Below are positions 44,681-55,649 of a stretch of 64,000 nt of DNA, piece after piece. Source of the stretch: Melieria omissa (Eukaryota; Arthropoda; Insecta; Diptera; Ulidiidae); NCBI GenBank assembly GCA_963971225.1, contig OZ020269.1:96227540-96291539 (forward strand), in the 5' to 3' direction. Under the pieces are notes generated by a model that worked only from the letters and a program-made list of their open reading frames with translations, had not been told where the DNA came from and did no database searches. Both the position numbers and the translations under genes were made by a program. The stretch's first letter is position 1, and every line of letters starts with the position of its first letter.

Positions 44681-47160
44681 TAGTTCAATTCTAGTTCCAT
44701 TTTTTTAGTCCATGTGCTTTTTCATCAAACCGCACTAAATAAGAAAATAATAATCGAAAAATTGTGCACTAAATCATGTCTATTGTCCAACTAGTTGTAC
44801 AAATACGTACGTACGTACGCTTCGATTGTGGTAAAATCAAGAATTGAATTTCTTACAAATTTTTTCAACTAAGTATAGGGCCCACTGCATATTGTTGACA
44901 TAACTCTTAAGTATTACTAAAGTTAAAAATTTGATTTTTGGAAAATCCTGAATTGCTTTTACTTCTTATTCGCAGTAAGAAATTTTTTTCAATTTATCCT
45001 CAATTGAGCTCTAAATTAAACTCTATTTGTCATGCAAAAATCTCAATTTAGCTAATTGCAATTAGCGCTTAATTGACCACAAATGGAGCTCAATTCACCA
45101 TACAACCCTGTGTCGTGCTGTTTTTGATAAACAAATTCATTCAAAATTAAAGGAGCTAAAACGAAATTGTGACACTGACAACAGCGAAAGACGTTTGCTA
45201 ACATTTGTTTGCCTTGAAATTTCATTGAAAAATTGTGTGCAGCAGTAGTGGAGTTAAATAAACTCGACAAAAAATGGGTTCATCGCGTGCTCCGAAAAAC
45301 AAAAGTATTTTTTAGACTAATCTTCGGCTGCTGAACACGACACTGAAAATCCAAAAATTTTCTTAAGAAGCGTTTTCGAAAAATCTTCTAAAAACACTTT
45401 TTCCCCTCATATTTCAGTTATGAGGACATATCTCGTAAACCCACCATCCGACTAACACAAGTGTAGGACAAGAGTTTGAAAAAGAGGGGCTTGCACATTT
45501 CGAACAACCACGCCAGCATTTGATCCTCAAAGCTCTGGACCTCAGACCTTAAATTCCATTAAATGAACAAACAATGAAATTATTTGTCTACAATTTAATT
45601 GTGCAATGTCTCGGTGAGAGCGTTGAACTTTTAACTAAATTTTTTCAACCATGTTGCATGTGATGCAGTCAGTCATGTGTAAACCATATTTAGTTCAAAT
45701 AATTTTTATTTTAGTTTAGTGACATTTAAGTATATTTAGACAATTCTGACAGTGTCTCCTGTCTGATACTATTTTTGTTTAAATTTCAAATGCAAGAACC
45801 TACAGTCAGTGACATTTTGTTACTGTAAATCTGGCTAATTCGTCGGAGTTCAACTGACTTGTAAAATTTACATATCAGAAAAAGTAAAATGCACTTGAAG
45901 GCTGTCGGCGCAAACGTAAATGTGCATCTAAACTTAGCCGCTTGCAGCCGCTCAAGCCGACCCAATTATAGCGAAAAGTAAGCGAATGAATTCTCGTCAG
46001 TCGATGACGGCAATTTTTCTGTGTCGAAGCTGTGCCAACTGTCAATTGCACTGTCAATGCATGAAAAGAAATTGTTTCGTAGAAATTTATGCGACAGTTG
46101 GGCCATTGAATGGGCATTGAAAATGTCAAATCATGTGCTAAATAAATTTAACTACGCACACACACACACACACAGATGCCTTCGGTTCATATTTATGGCC
46201 AAAGCAAAGGAGGACAACAACCAATTTAATTATTTGCAAAGCAAACATTTGCTTTCAAAACACATTACCGACAAATTACGACTTGTCATGTGTGGGTGAC
46301 CGGAAATACCCACACACACACACACACACACGCGTACCCCTTTTAGTTGTGATTGTTGCTGCTTTGCAGGAATTTTGAATTCTCCCTGAAAGCTGAAATG
46401 TGATGAGCAAATCACAAATCAGGAAATTGTGTTCATTTCCGTTGCATATTGTGTGCTGAGCTGTTGGCATTAATGTTGGCCATTTGTCTGATTGGATGCT
46501 GTCGATGATAGGATAATACTATTGCCGTTGTTGTTGTTGCAAGTTATTAAAATGCGCTACTAAAACAATCTCATTTCATTTAGCATTTCTCAGAATGAAA
46601 TTTAATATCCCACTAGCTGGCAACCAACTTGTTGACGTCATTACAACTGCCACTGACAGTGTGGGACAAACTTGTCCAACTGAAGTACCCGAGTACAAGC
46701 CAATTCAATTAGCCCACAGTTCTGCATCACTTTTGTGCCAAAAGTCAAAAGTGCACGAAATCAGTTAACAATAAATTCGGGCTGTACTTGTCGCTCGTAC
46801 TTTCGAATGTCAAACAAGCGTCGACAACAACTTAAAATCACTTCTTTGTTCTTCAGTCGCGTTGGAAATTTTGTTTTAGTTTTGAACACACAAATAAAAT
46901 TGAACTTTGCACTGTTGGTTGTTGTTGTTGTTTGCGCTAATTTCCACTGTGCACTGCATCGCTGTTTGAGATTGTTTGCGATTTGATTTTGATGCGCCAA
47001 ATTTCCGTTTCGGTGACTGTGTTCAGTTCTAATTGGAAGCGCTGCAGGCGGCTTATGTGGGACGTGTAAAGAGTGTTGCCTACTTTTAGGGTTGTGTGTT
47101 TGAGCTTCAAAAGAGCCAGCAGCAGTCAACAATGCATGGTTACAAACCCTAACACAGGGT
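44681..47160. other. intron sequence, no gene seen
   Basis: Contains CA/TG runs at 46155-46175 and 46309-46333 and an ACGT run near 44805-44820. No element or gene recognised. Confidence 0.45.
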
Positions 47161-47165
47161 GTTTG

Positions 47166-47426
47166 AAATGAATAGTTTTGGAGGGAATTTTATATTTTTA
47201 ATTTTTGAAGAAATTTTTCAAAATTTATAGTTTTTTAAAAGTTATTAAAAATTTATAAAAAATTTATTAAATGTTTACAAAATTGTTTATAAAAGATTAA
47301 AATTAAATTTATTTGGAAGAGGTAATTTTAAACTTTTAATTAAATATATATAAAATATATATAAATATTTATAAAAGAAATTATTAAAAATGTATAGAAA
47401 ATGTATTAAAAATTAAAATTTTTTTT
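47166..47426. repeat. AT-rich degenerate tandem repeat, left of the Mos1-like mariner
   Basis: The sequence AATAGTTTTGGAGGGAATTT with TATAAAATTT-type tails recurs. The same repeat resumes at 48361-48620 (AATAGTTTTGGAAGAAGAAA, AGTGGTTTTAGAAGAGGAAG), so the mariner split it. Confidence 0.6.
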
Positions 47427-47428
47427 TA

Positions 47429-48358
47429 TCAGGTGTACAACTTTGCTTCCGTCGTTTTTTTCCAAAATTAAAAGCTTTATTGCGAAAAAGTGCTTACAGA
47501 TGTATTATTCAAAGTATTGTCCGTCGCTAGCGACAACTTTCTCCCATCTTTCCGGCAATTTTCGGATCCCGGCTCGAAAAAAGGAGTCCTCTTTTGACGC
47601 TATCCATGAAGCAATCCATTTTTCCAATTCTTCGAAGGATTGAAAATGTTGATCTGCCAGGCCGTGTGCCATCGAACGGAATAGGTGGAAGTCAGAAGGG
47701 GCGACATCTGGGGAATACGGCGGGTGGGGCAAGACTTCCCATTTCAGCGTTTCCAGGTACTTTTTGACCACTTTTGCGACGTGAGGCCGTGAGGTCCCTC
47801 GGTTTCAACTCGTACGGCACCCAGTTTCCTTCTTTCTGAATCATGCCCAGGGCCTTGAGACGTTTTGAAATGGCTTGCTGACTCACTCCCAACGATTCGG
47901 CAAGCTCTTCTTGGGTTTGGCACGAATCTTCATCAAGCAATGCTTTTCATCTTTCAAGTTGTTCATCTTTGAAGGTTTTTTCTCTTCCACCACCATGTTT
48001 GTCTTCGACATCGAAATCACCATTTTTAAAACGTTGAAACCACTCCCGACACGTTCTTTCACTCAGAGCAGCATCACCGTAAGTTTCTGAGAGCATTCGA
48101 TGCGCTTCAGCTGCATTTTTTTTCGAATTGTAACAGAAAAGTAAAACTTCCCGCAAATGGCGAGAATTGGGCACATAAACGGACATTTTCGAGCGTGAAT
48201 AATACGAAAACAAGAACAACTGTCACTGAAACGGCGATGACAATTCGTTAGGCACTGTCCACACTCACTTTAAAGGCATTACCATCTATGTATTTCAACC
48301 AGCCTCAGCCGGTACAGCCACCTATCGGAAAACGGCGGAAGCAAAGTTGTACACCTGA
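47429..48358 (-). mobile_element. Mos1-like (mauritiana) mariner, internally deleted
   Basis: The ends TCAGGTGTACAACTTTGCTT and, inverted, AAGCAAAGTTGTACACCTGA are flanked by TA (47427-47428, 48359-48360). CAGGTGTACAA is shared with the Mos1 ends as I know them. It is 930 bp instead of about 1.3 kb. Confidence 0.9.
47505..48219 (-). pseudogene. Mos1-like transposase, core deleted
   Basis: MSVYVPNSRHLREVLLFCYN, TCREWFQRFKNGDFDVEDK and the second helix-turn-helix DSCQTQEELAESLGVSQQAI match the Mos1 layout. After LKPRDLTASRRKSGQ the frame is lost, and the next recognisable part is YLETLKWEVLPHPPYSPDVA with the third aspartate in APSDFHLF, then KLPERWEKVVASDGQYFE. The first two catalytic aspartates are in the deleted part. 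Frame changes lie near 47945 and 47770. Confidence 0.85.
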
Positions 48359-48360
48359 TA

Positions 48361-48620
48361 TAAAAGAATAAAAATAAATAGTTTTGGAAGAAGAAATTTT
48401 AGATTTTATATTTAATTCATAACAAATTTTTAAAGTTTATAAAATAATTTTTGAAATATTATTAAAAGCTTGCAACATTTTTATAAAACAATAAAAATAA
48501 GTGGTTTTAGAAGAGGAAGTTTTAGATTTCATATTTAATTTACTAGAAATTTATTACAAATAATTAAAAATTTATGACAAATTTATTACAAATTTACATT
48601 TTTTTTTAATAAAAGAATAA
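48361..48620. repeat. AT-rich degenerate tandem repeat, right of the mariner
   Basis: Continuation of the repeat at 47166-47426, with units of roughly 130 bp. Confidence 0.55.
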
Positions 48621-50050
48621 AACTGCACGCGTAAGCAACAAAAGCATTTAGCTCGAGCAAGAAAATAAGTTTTACGATATGAAATCTAGCTCAGCTATTG
48701 CGGCTCTGAAGCAACGCCTGATTCCGAGATCGAATCTGTCGTAGCACAAAAATGCAGATGAACCAATTATTTGGTGCCTGCAGGAAGTGACAAACTTTTG
48801 AGCATAAAATTGTTTATAAAAATGTATACAAATTCACACGAAAAGCTAAGGCTTCTGTAATTGAGGTTACAAATTGGTACAATGCATCTTATTCAAAGTG
48901 ATGCAAAATACTTATTCACGGTCTTTAAGACAGCATATGAAATAATTATTTTTCCTTTGAGCCGATCCTAAAATCAATCCATATTGTTTTGGCTTATTCG
49001 TAAAAAGCATCAGCAACCAACATTGCCTTTCTTGGAAAGCATTTGGTGTCCGAGTATCTTGTGTCAACTAATATAGCCACAAATTTGACGATTTTGTTCA
49101 CTTGTTCACACTTTAATTAATTAAAAAATGGACCTCGTTGCCAAAGATGATAAAAATCATACATTGAGTGGGATATTTCTCAAAACGAGCAGTGGCTTTG
49201 GTATTAAAAACTAATGGTTTTAATTCTGCTATTATTATTATGTGCTATTATTATTTCTTTACATTATTCAACGCTATAACTTTCAATGGTTATTCGACAG
49301 TAACAATGGTAACTTGACAGATTTCGGGCGTCTCTATTGAACACCCTGCAATAAGGGAAATCGATCTTTTTGACAGTAAACTTGGAACTTTATGGTGTTT
49401 ACAAATCTTTGTATATAGATACAATTGTTTGTCTTGACTGATTGATTGACTGACTGACTTATTTATCATCGTTCAGATTAAACCGCTGAATCTGAAAATA
49501 TTTTTTTTAATTCGGGATCTAAAAGAGCAAAACATGGGTTAAGGTCTTTTATCAAGAAACGTGTTTTATTGATTTCACACTTGATAAAAAAACTCCAAAT
49601 AAAAAATAATAACTTAGCGAGTTCACCAGTGGGTTAAAGTTCGTATACGAAGACTAACAATATGAGCCGATGGGCTTATTGACTTTAAAATTGTTGAAAA
49701 CACATGAGATAGAGAGCAATTAGACACATGTTTTTAGGTTTTTCAAAAACCAAATCTGATGAGGTTAGCAATGGGTTAACACTTTGTTTAAGAAAACGTG
49801 ATATAATGGGCCTATTGACCCAGATTAACTTAAAAAAAGTAAAAAAGGTTAATAAAAATCCGAAATAATTTAAAGCATGTCTTTCAGTGTCCGCAATTTA
49901 ACATAAAATAAATAACAGAAAAATAAACCTAACCTAACATTAGATAAAATCATAAATTGAGTAAAGTTTATTTCAATTAAATCATAAAATTTGTGCGTGC
50001 AAAACCTCTGGAAACTGCTACTGACTTATAAAATTGTATTGAATAATACA
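48621..50050. other. intron sequence, no gene seen
   Basis: AT-rich with one CCTAACCTAAC run near 49927. Nothing further is recognisable. Confidence 0.45.
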
Positions 50051-50054
50051 ATAT

Positions 50055-50646
50055 CTCGCTTGAAGTAAGCACTTTCAAGTCGGTGAAGTTTGTCAAGTCA
50101 TTCAAGTTTAGTTTCAAATTAGTCAAGTTAATTAGTCAAGATAATCTTATCAGTAAAGTTAGTCAAGTCAATCTAGTCGGTGAAGTCAGTAATATTAGTC
50201 CAGTCAATCAAGTCAGTCAAGTCAGTCTTATCACTTAAGTTAGTCTAATCGGTCAAGTCAGTAGAATAAGTCAAGTTAGTCAGTTAAGTCAAGCCAATCA
50301 AATCAGTCAGGTCAGTCAAGCCAGCCTAGTCAAGTCAATCAAGTCAGTCACGTCAGTCTTATCAGTTAAGTAAGTCAAGTCAGTCTAGTCGTTCAAGTCA
50401 GTAAAATTGGTCAAATCAGTTAAGTCAAGTCAATCAAGTCAGTCTTATCAGTCAAGTCAGTCTAGTCGGTGATGTCAGTAAAATTAGTCAAGTTAGTCAA
50501 GTCACTAAAGTCAGTTAAGTGAGTCAGCTAAATCAGTCAGGTCGGTCAAGCCAGTCTAGTCAAGTCAGTCAAGTCAGTCAAGTCAGTCTTAACAGCCAAG
50601 TTAGTCAAGTCAGTCTAGTCGGTCAAGTCATTCAAGTCAGTAATAT
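50055..50646. repeat. degenerate short tandem repeat (about 10-bp core GTCAAGTCAG)
   Basis: About 590 bp are built from GTCAAGTCAGTC-type words with TCTTATCAGT and CTAGTCGGTCAAG variants. The variants recur in the order TCTTATCAGTCAAGTCAG - TCTAGTCGGT, which suggests a longer period of about 60-120 bp. All frames are interrupted. Confidence 0.8.
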
Positions 50647-50699
50647 TTAAAAAAATCTTTAATATTCATAAATGTTTATGTAGTTTTGAAGTCGACCCT

Positions 50700-50773
50700 A
50701 ATATTTTGGCTGGTCTCAACCATCAATACCCTCCGCCCCCCCCCCCCGCCGACCCCACTGAATCCGCCACTGG
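50700..50773. mobile_element. one end of a hAT-like mini-element (tentative)
   Basis: On the minus strand CAGTGGCGGATTCAGTGGGG is followed by a long G-run. CAGTGGCGGATYCAG is a common start of hAT mini-elements. The partner end was not found. Confidence 0.35.
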
Positions 50774-51523
50774 TCTTGGTTCTTGTCTGTGATAACAACT
50801 TCTCCGTGGTAATTTCTTCTCTGTAGTAACATTATGGTCCAAGCCCAATCTACGTCAACCCAAGTCCATGGTTCATGAATGTTTTTACTGCTTTTCCAGT
50901 TCAAAGGGATTTGTGCGCAAATCTATTTTTAACGCATTTTTGCCTAAGGGTAAACTTTATTGTTTTCTCTTTACCATTCTACAGTTTCAATAAAACTTGT
51001 ACATTTCTATTGCATCTGTTCCGCATAATCTGCGACATATGAAAGTTCAAAGCAATTTTTGTTTGAGTAAACAATTCTGATGCGGCAACTGGTCGCCTGC
51101 ACTTCCCGAACGCTTTCAAAGTGCAAATCCGCGTATTTTTATTTACATATTTACTTAGACGCATGTGTATGCATGTGTATGGGTGTGTGTGTGTGTAGTT
51201 AGCGCCCAGCGCAACAACAAAGCAAAGCATGTGCTGACCTCCGCTAAGGACGCTTTCGCGACTCTCTGCAGTACACGGGAAAAGTTGTGCTTAACGCCTG
51301 AGTTGGTGCACAACTGACGCGCTGATACATTTCTACATCTGAATGGGAGTATTTATGTGTATGTGTGTGTGTGTGTATGTGAGTGTGTGTATGCATGTGT
51401 TAATGTATAAATAACGGCGCGCATATTGTGTGGGCGTGCTTGAGTTCTATTTTTAGCACTCGGCTGCCTAGAAATAGCCGCAATTCCACGCTGTTCATGT
51501 TGTTGTGGTTTTTTGCTTAGAGA
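50774..51523. other. intron sequence with TG runs, no gene seen
   Basis: TG/GT runs lie near 51181-51200 and 51358-51400. The last bases CTTAGAGA (51516-51523) form the probable target duplication of the next element. Confidence 0.5.
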
Positions 51524-51589
51524 CACTCAGTGTTGCCAGATACATGAAATGAGTTTCTGCTAAATCTTAAAAAAATACTGAAATTTCCT

Positions 51590-52195
51590 ACCAAAAGTTA
51601 AAAAAGTAAAAAACCTTCTAAATTTTTTTTAATAATTCAAAGAAATTTAACTTCTCATAAAAAAAATAAAAATATATACCTACGCATATGTTTATTTTTT
51701 TTAAGCAGCCTTTTCAAGAAAAATCTGTCTTAAATTTTTTGTTTTAATTTGCGTAATTTTGAAGGTATTAAACATCTCATAAAATTTGTTTTTTATAACT
51801 TGCCTCCTTTTAAAGGAATTAAACTTCTCATAAACGTATAATTTGTTTATGCAGTCTTTTTAACAAAATCTGTTGAATTTTTTTTATAATTTTTATTATT
51901 TGCGTCATTTTAAAGGAATTAAGCTTCATAAACATTAAAAATATATTCGCTAATTTTTTTTTAGTGCTTCCTTATTTTGAAAAATCTGTTAAATTCTTTT
52001 TTATAATTTGCGTAATTTTAAAGGAATGAAACTTATAAAAAAATAAATAAATATACGTATAAATTTTTTTAATGCAGCCTTTTTAAGAAAATCTCTGAAA
52101 TTTTTTTTTAATTTGGGTCATTTTAAAGGAATTATTATTCTTATAAAAAAATAAAATATAGACACATCATTTTTTTTAATGCAGCCTTTTTTATT
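51590..52195. repeat. degenerate tandem array, unit about 100 bp
   Basis: GCAGCCTTTTTAAGAAAATC, TTTTATAATTTGCGT, AATTTTAAAGGAATTAAACT and TCATAAA recur about six times. Confidence 0.75.
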
Positions 52196-52376
52196 CATCT
52201 TCAGCTTAACAACAAAAACTTAACAAAAACACCACATATAACAAATGAATTTAATAAAAAGTGCCATTTATGCGACAATAAGTGAGAATAAGATAGAAAG
52301 AGCTTAGAATTTGTAAGCTTACAAATTAAAAAAAATATGTTTTAAAATATTAAAAAATATGTATTCTTGCCAGTTA

Positions 52377-53960
52377 TTTCGGTACCCAAAAATTTCTCAA
52401 AAATCCACTAAAGATCAGAAAAATCCCCTTACAAAAAAAATAAAATCTCCTAACCTTTCTCCTAAACAATTCTTCCTTCTACTTCGTTACCCAAAAATCT
52501 CCCAAAAATCCACTAAGAATCAGAAAAATCCCCTAACAAAAAATATAAAATTTCCTAAACTTTCTGCTAAACAATTCTTCCTTATACTTCGTTACCCAAA
52601 AATCTCCCAAAAATCCACTAAAGATCCGAAAAATCCCGTAACAAAAAATATAAAATCTCCTAAACTTTCTCCTCCTACTTCGTTACCCAAAAATCTCTCA
52701 AAAATCCACTAAGAATCAGAAAATCCCCTTACAAAAAATATAAAATCGCCTAACCTTTCTCCTAAACAATTCTTCCTCCTACTTCGTTACCAAAAAATCT
52801 CCGGAAAATCCACTAAGGATCCGAAAAATCCCCTAACAAAAAAAATAAAATCTCCTAAACAATTCTTCCTCCTACTTTGATACCCAAAAATGTCTCAAAA
52901 ATCCACTAAGGATCCGAAAAATCCCCTAACAAAAAATATAAAATCTCCTAAACTTTCTCCTAAACAATTCTTCCTTCTACTTCGTTACCCGAAAATCTCC
53001 CAAAAATCCACTAAGGATACGAAAAATCCCCTAACAACAAATATAAAATCTCCTAAACAATTCTTCCTCATACCTCGTTACCCAAAAATCTCCTAAAAAT
53101 CCACTAAGGATCCGAAAAATCCCCTAACAAAAAATATAAAATCTCCTAAACTTTCTCCTAAACAATTCTTCCTTCTACTTTGTTACCAAAAAATCTCCCG
53201 AAAATCCACTAAGGATCCGAAAAATCCCCTAACAAAAAATATAAAATCTCCTAAACTTTCTCCTAAAGAATTCTTCCTCCTACTTCGTTATCCAAAAATC
53301 TCCCGAAAATCCACTAAGGATTCGAAAAATCCCCTAACAAAAAATATAAAATCTCCTAAACTTTCTCCTCCTACTTCGTTACCCAAAAATCTCTCAAAAA
53401 TCCACTAAGAATTAGAAAATCCCCTTACAAAAAATATAAAATCGCCTAACCTTTCTCCTAAACAATTCTTCCTCCTACTTCGTTACCAAAAAATCTCCCG
53501 AAAATCCACTAAGGATCCGAAAAATCCCCTAACAAAAAAAATAAAATCTCCTAAACAATTCTTCCTCCTACTTTGATACCCAAAAATCTCCCAAAAATCC
53601 ACTAAGAATCAGAAAAATCCCCTAACAAAAAATATGAAATCTTCTACACTTTCTGCTAAACAATTCTTCCTTCTACTTCGTTACCCAAAAATCTCCCAAA
53701 AATCCACTAAGGATCCGAAGAATCCCCTAACAAAAAATATAAAATCTCCTAAACTTTCTCCTTCTACTTCGTTACCCAAAAATCTCTCAAAAGTCCTCTA
53801 ACAAAAAATATAAAATCTCCTTAACTTTCTCCTAAACAATTCTTCCTCATACCTCGTTACCCAAAAATCTCCTAAAAATCCACTAAGGATCCGAAAAATT
53901 CCCTCACAAAAAATAGAAATCTCCTAAACTTTCTCCTAAACAATTCTTCCTCCTTAAAAT
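52377..53960. repeat. tandem array, 105-bp unit, about 16 copies
   Basis: Each unit reads TTACCCAAAAATCTCCCAAA, ATCCACTAAGGATCCGAAAA, ATCCCCTAACAAAAAATATA, AAATCTCCTAAACTTTCTCC and so on. Full units (105 bp) alternate with units shortened to about 90 bp by two different 12-15-bp deletions. 105 is divisible by three, so long open frames such as 52359-52712 arise with a 35-residue period. I regard these as by-products. Confidence 0.95.
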
Positions 53961-54029
53961 TCCCCTAAAAGGCCAAGAATCTCTTAAATCTTGAAGGAAA
54001 TCTCTTGATCTGGCAACACTGCTTAGAGT

Positions 54030-54832
54030 GTTGCCGCTTGGTTGATGTGCGTATCTGCAATTACTGTTCGTATGTATGTATATGTATGCAAGTGTGTGTG
54101 TGTATGTGGTTAGAAATGCATGTGAATGCTGCAAAAATGTGTAAAGAACAAAAAAAAAAGTATTTACTTGTATTCGCATTTGTAAAATGTCGGGCATCTG
54201 TATGTATGTATGTGCGCCTGTATTGTGTTGTAGACAATGCGTGTAGATAATGTAGGGGGGAGTGGTGCACGCGACATGCTGTGAACAGCCGCTTTTATGA
54301 GACTAAATAAGAGTTTTGGGTTTGTTGTTTTGTGTTGAACAAATTGGTGTGTGCTTTGCTTTGCTTTATCTATAATGTTTTTATATAAAAAGTATTTATG
54401 TACTTATGTTTGCTTTTGGCTTTAAGTATTTTTTGGAATTTTTTAATTGGTAAATTACTCAAATTTTAATCATAAATTACTAAAAGTTGTATTCAACATA
54501 TGTGCAATTTTTTCAAAATTACTCTTTTGCCGCTTTTTTGCCTTTTTCATCTAAACCAGTTTGAAGGCTGACGGCAGTGGTCCACTTCACCCTATGTGTA
54601 AATATTGTAAACTGTCCACATGTATGTAATAAATACTTAATGCTGTATTGCTGGCAACCCTATCTATGCTGCTTCTGCTGTCTATTTGTATCTCTTTCCT
54701 GCTGCCATACTTGTTCTCAACTGCAATAAACTTTCTTGGAAATATTCCTAAAATGTTTTTTAATCATAACTTTTTTTCATTTCTCTCACTTCTACCAACA
54801 ACAACAAAAACAACAATAAACAACGCATGAAG
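54030..54832. other. intron end before the last exon
   Basis: TG-type runs lie near 54075-54105. A T/C-rich tract at 54760-54795 is followed by about 35 bases without any AG up to the acceptor at 54831-54832. Confidence 0.55.
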
Positions 54833-55207
54833 GTCGAGTACTACCCCCAACGCGAGCGACTGCGTCAACCCATCGCGGCCGTTTGTAAACGCTGCTTTCT
54901 GCCCTATCGCCCAGTGGTGCACTGGGGCGCTGCAGCTGGTATACGCGGACGTCTGCCCAAGTACGCGAACGAGGACGACACACCGGCAACGGCCTCGACG
55001 ACGGCCAGCATTCTCACCAATTCGCTACCCATCACCAGCGGCCGTCGTCCGATTGCCTACGCGTCCACTAGTCGGCCGAGTGTGCGCAATGGCGCCCGCA
55101 CGCGCACCGTTTCGCATTCGTGGGGCACGCCGCCTCGTATAACAGCATTGCATCGTCGCAGTTTTCGTCGACCCGATACCGATTCTATGGAAAATTATGC
55201 TTACTGA
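54833..55207 (+). CDS. Nplp1: terminal coding exon, probably Nplp1 C-terminus
   Basis: The frame runs in phase 0 from the acceptor ATGAAG to TGA at 55205-55207 (124 residues). The 5' phase matches the phase-0 donor at 41598, which would give ...SGRARQF-VEYYPQRERL. The sequence is very GC-rich and basic. It contains VCKRCFLPYRPVVHWGAAAG with a KR site, then GIRGRLPKY and a serine/threonine/arginine-rich tail. FLPYR echoes GFLPSYR of the preceding exon. I do not recognise it as any other family. An ATG at 54827 in the same frame would also allow it to be the start of a separate gene. Confidence 0.6.
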   Translation, partial: VEYYPQRERLRQPIAAVCKRCFLPYRPVVHWGAAAGIRGRLPKYANEDDTPATASTTASILTNSLPITSGRRPIAYASTSRPSVRNGARTRTVSHSWGTPPRITALHRRSFRRPDTDSMENYAY

Positions 55208-55640
55208 ATTCGATAAAACTAGAAACAAAACAAAAACATATACGGAAAAAAATTACATAAAAAAATATATACGTATGTTATAAAAAAAAATATTAATATA
55301 GCAAATGTAGTTGAAACAAACAAGTGAAAATGCAGCAAAACAAAGAAAAAAAGACAGAAAAAAAGAGAGAAAAGAAAGGAACAAATCTTAAGGTATATGA
55401 AAAATGGCAAAATATAAAATTGTGTGAACTAAGTGAAGGGTTATCCAAAAAATAAAGAGTTAAATGACACAAACACGTACACTCCAACACAAAGACACAT
55501 ACAAAAGGGTACAGACAGATAAAGATACGAGTGTGGGTATTTGAATATAAAACTGAACAAAAACAAAGACTTTGAATATATATCCAAGCATATGGTTGAC
55601 ACTAGTTGACAGAGCAGCGTTGTCAGACGTGGCTGGAGAA
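55208..55640 (+). other. probable 3' untranslated region
   Basis: AT-rich sequence after the stop codon. It includes the poly(A) signal at 55451. Nothing else is seen. Confidence 0.45.
55451..55456 (+). terminator. poly(A) signal AATAAA
   Basis: The hexamer lies about 245 bases after the stop codon of the last exon. It is the first AATAAA downstream that I see. Confidence 0.45.
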
Positions 55641-55649
55641 GTAGTGACG

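Larger units (their letters stand above)
51524..54021. mobile_element. hAT-like TIR element filled with two tandem arrays
   Basis: CAGTGTTGCCAGAT at 51528 and its exact complement ATCTGGCAACACTG at 54008-54021 form inverted ends. CTTAGAGA (51516-51523) and CTTAGAGT (54022-54029) are a probable 8-bp target duplication, though four extra bases lie between it and the left end. No transposase frame is present; the 2.5 kb inside are two successive tandem arrays. Confidence 0.65.

Noticed and set aside
50055..50646. CRISPR-like alternation of repeats
   Set aside because: The repeats are short, degenerate and without unique spacers; this is eukaryotic tandem repeat DNA.
52359..53096. Lysine- and proline-rich repeat protein frames
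   Set aside because: A 105-bp tandem unit is divisible by three and gives open frames by itself; the frames break at the shortened units, and no start or splice context is seen.
54792..54989. Minus-strand frame over the last exon
   Set aside because: Shadow frame; the plus-strand frame has splice support and a longer open stretch.
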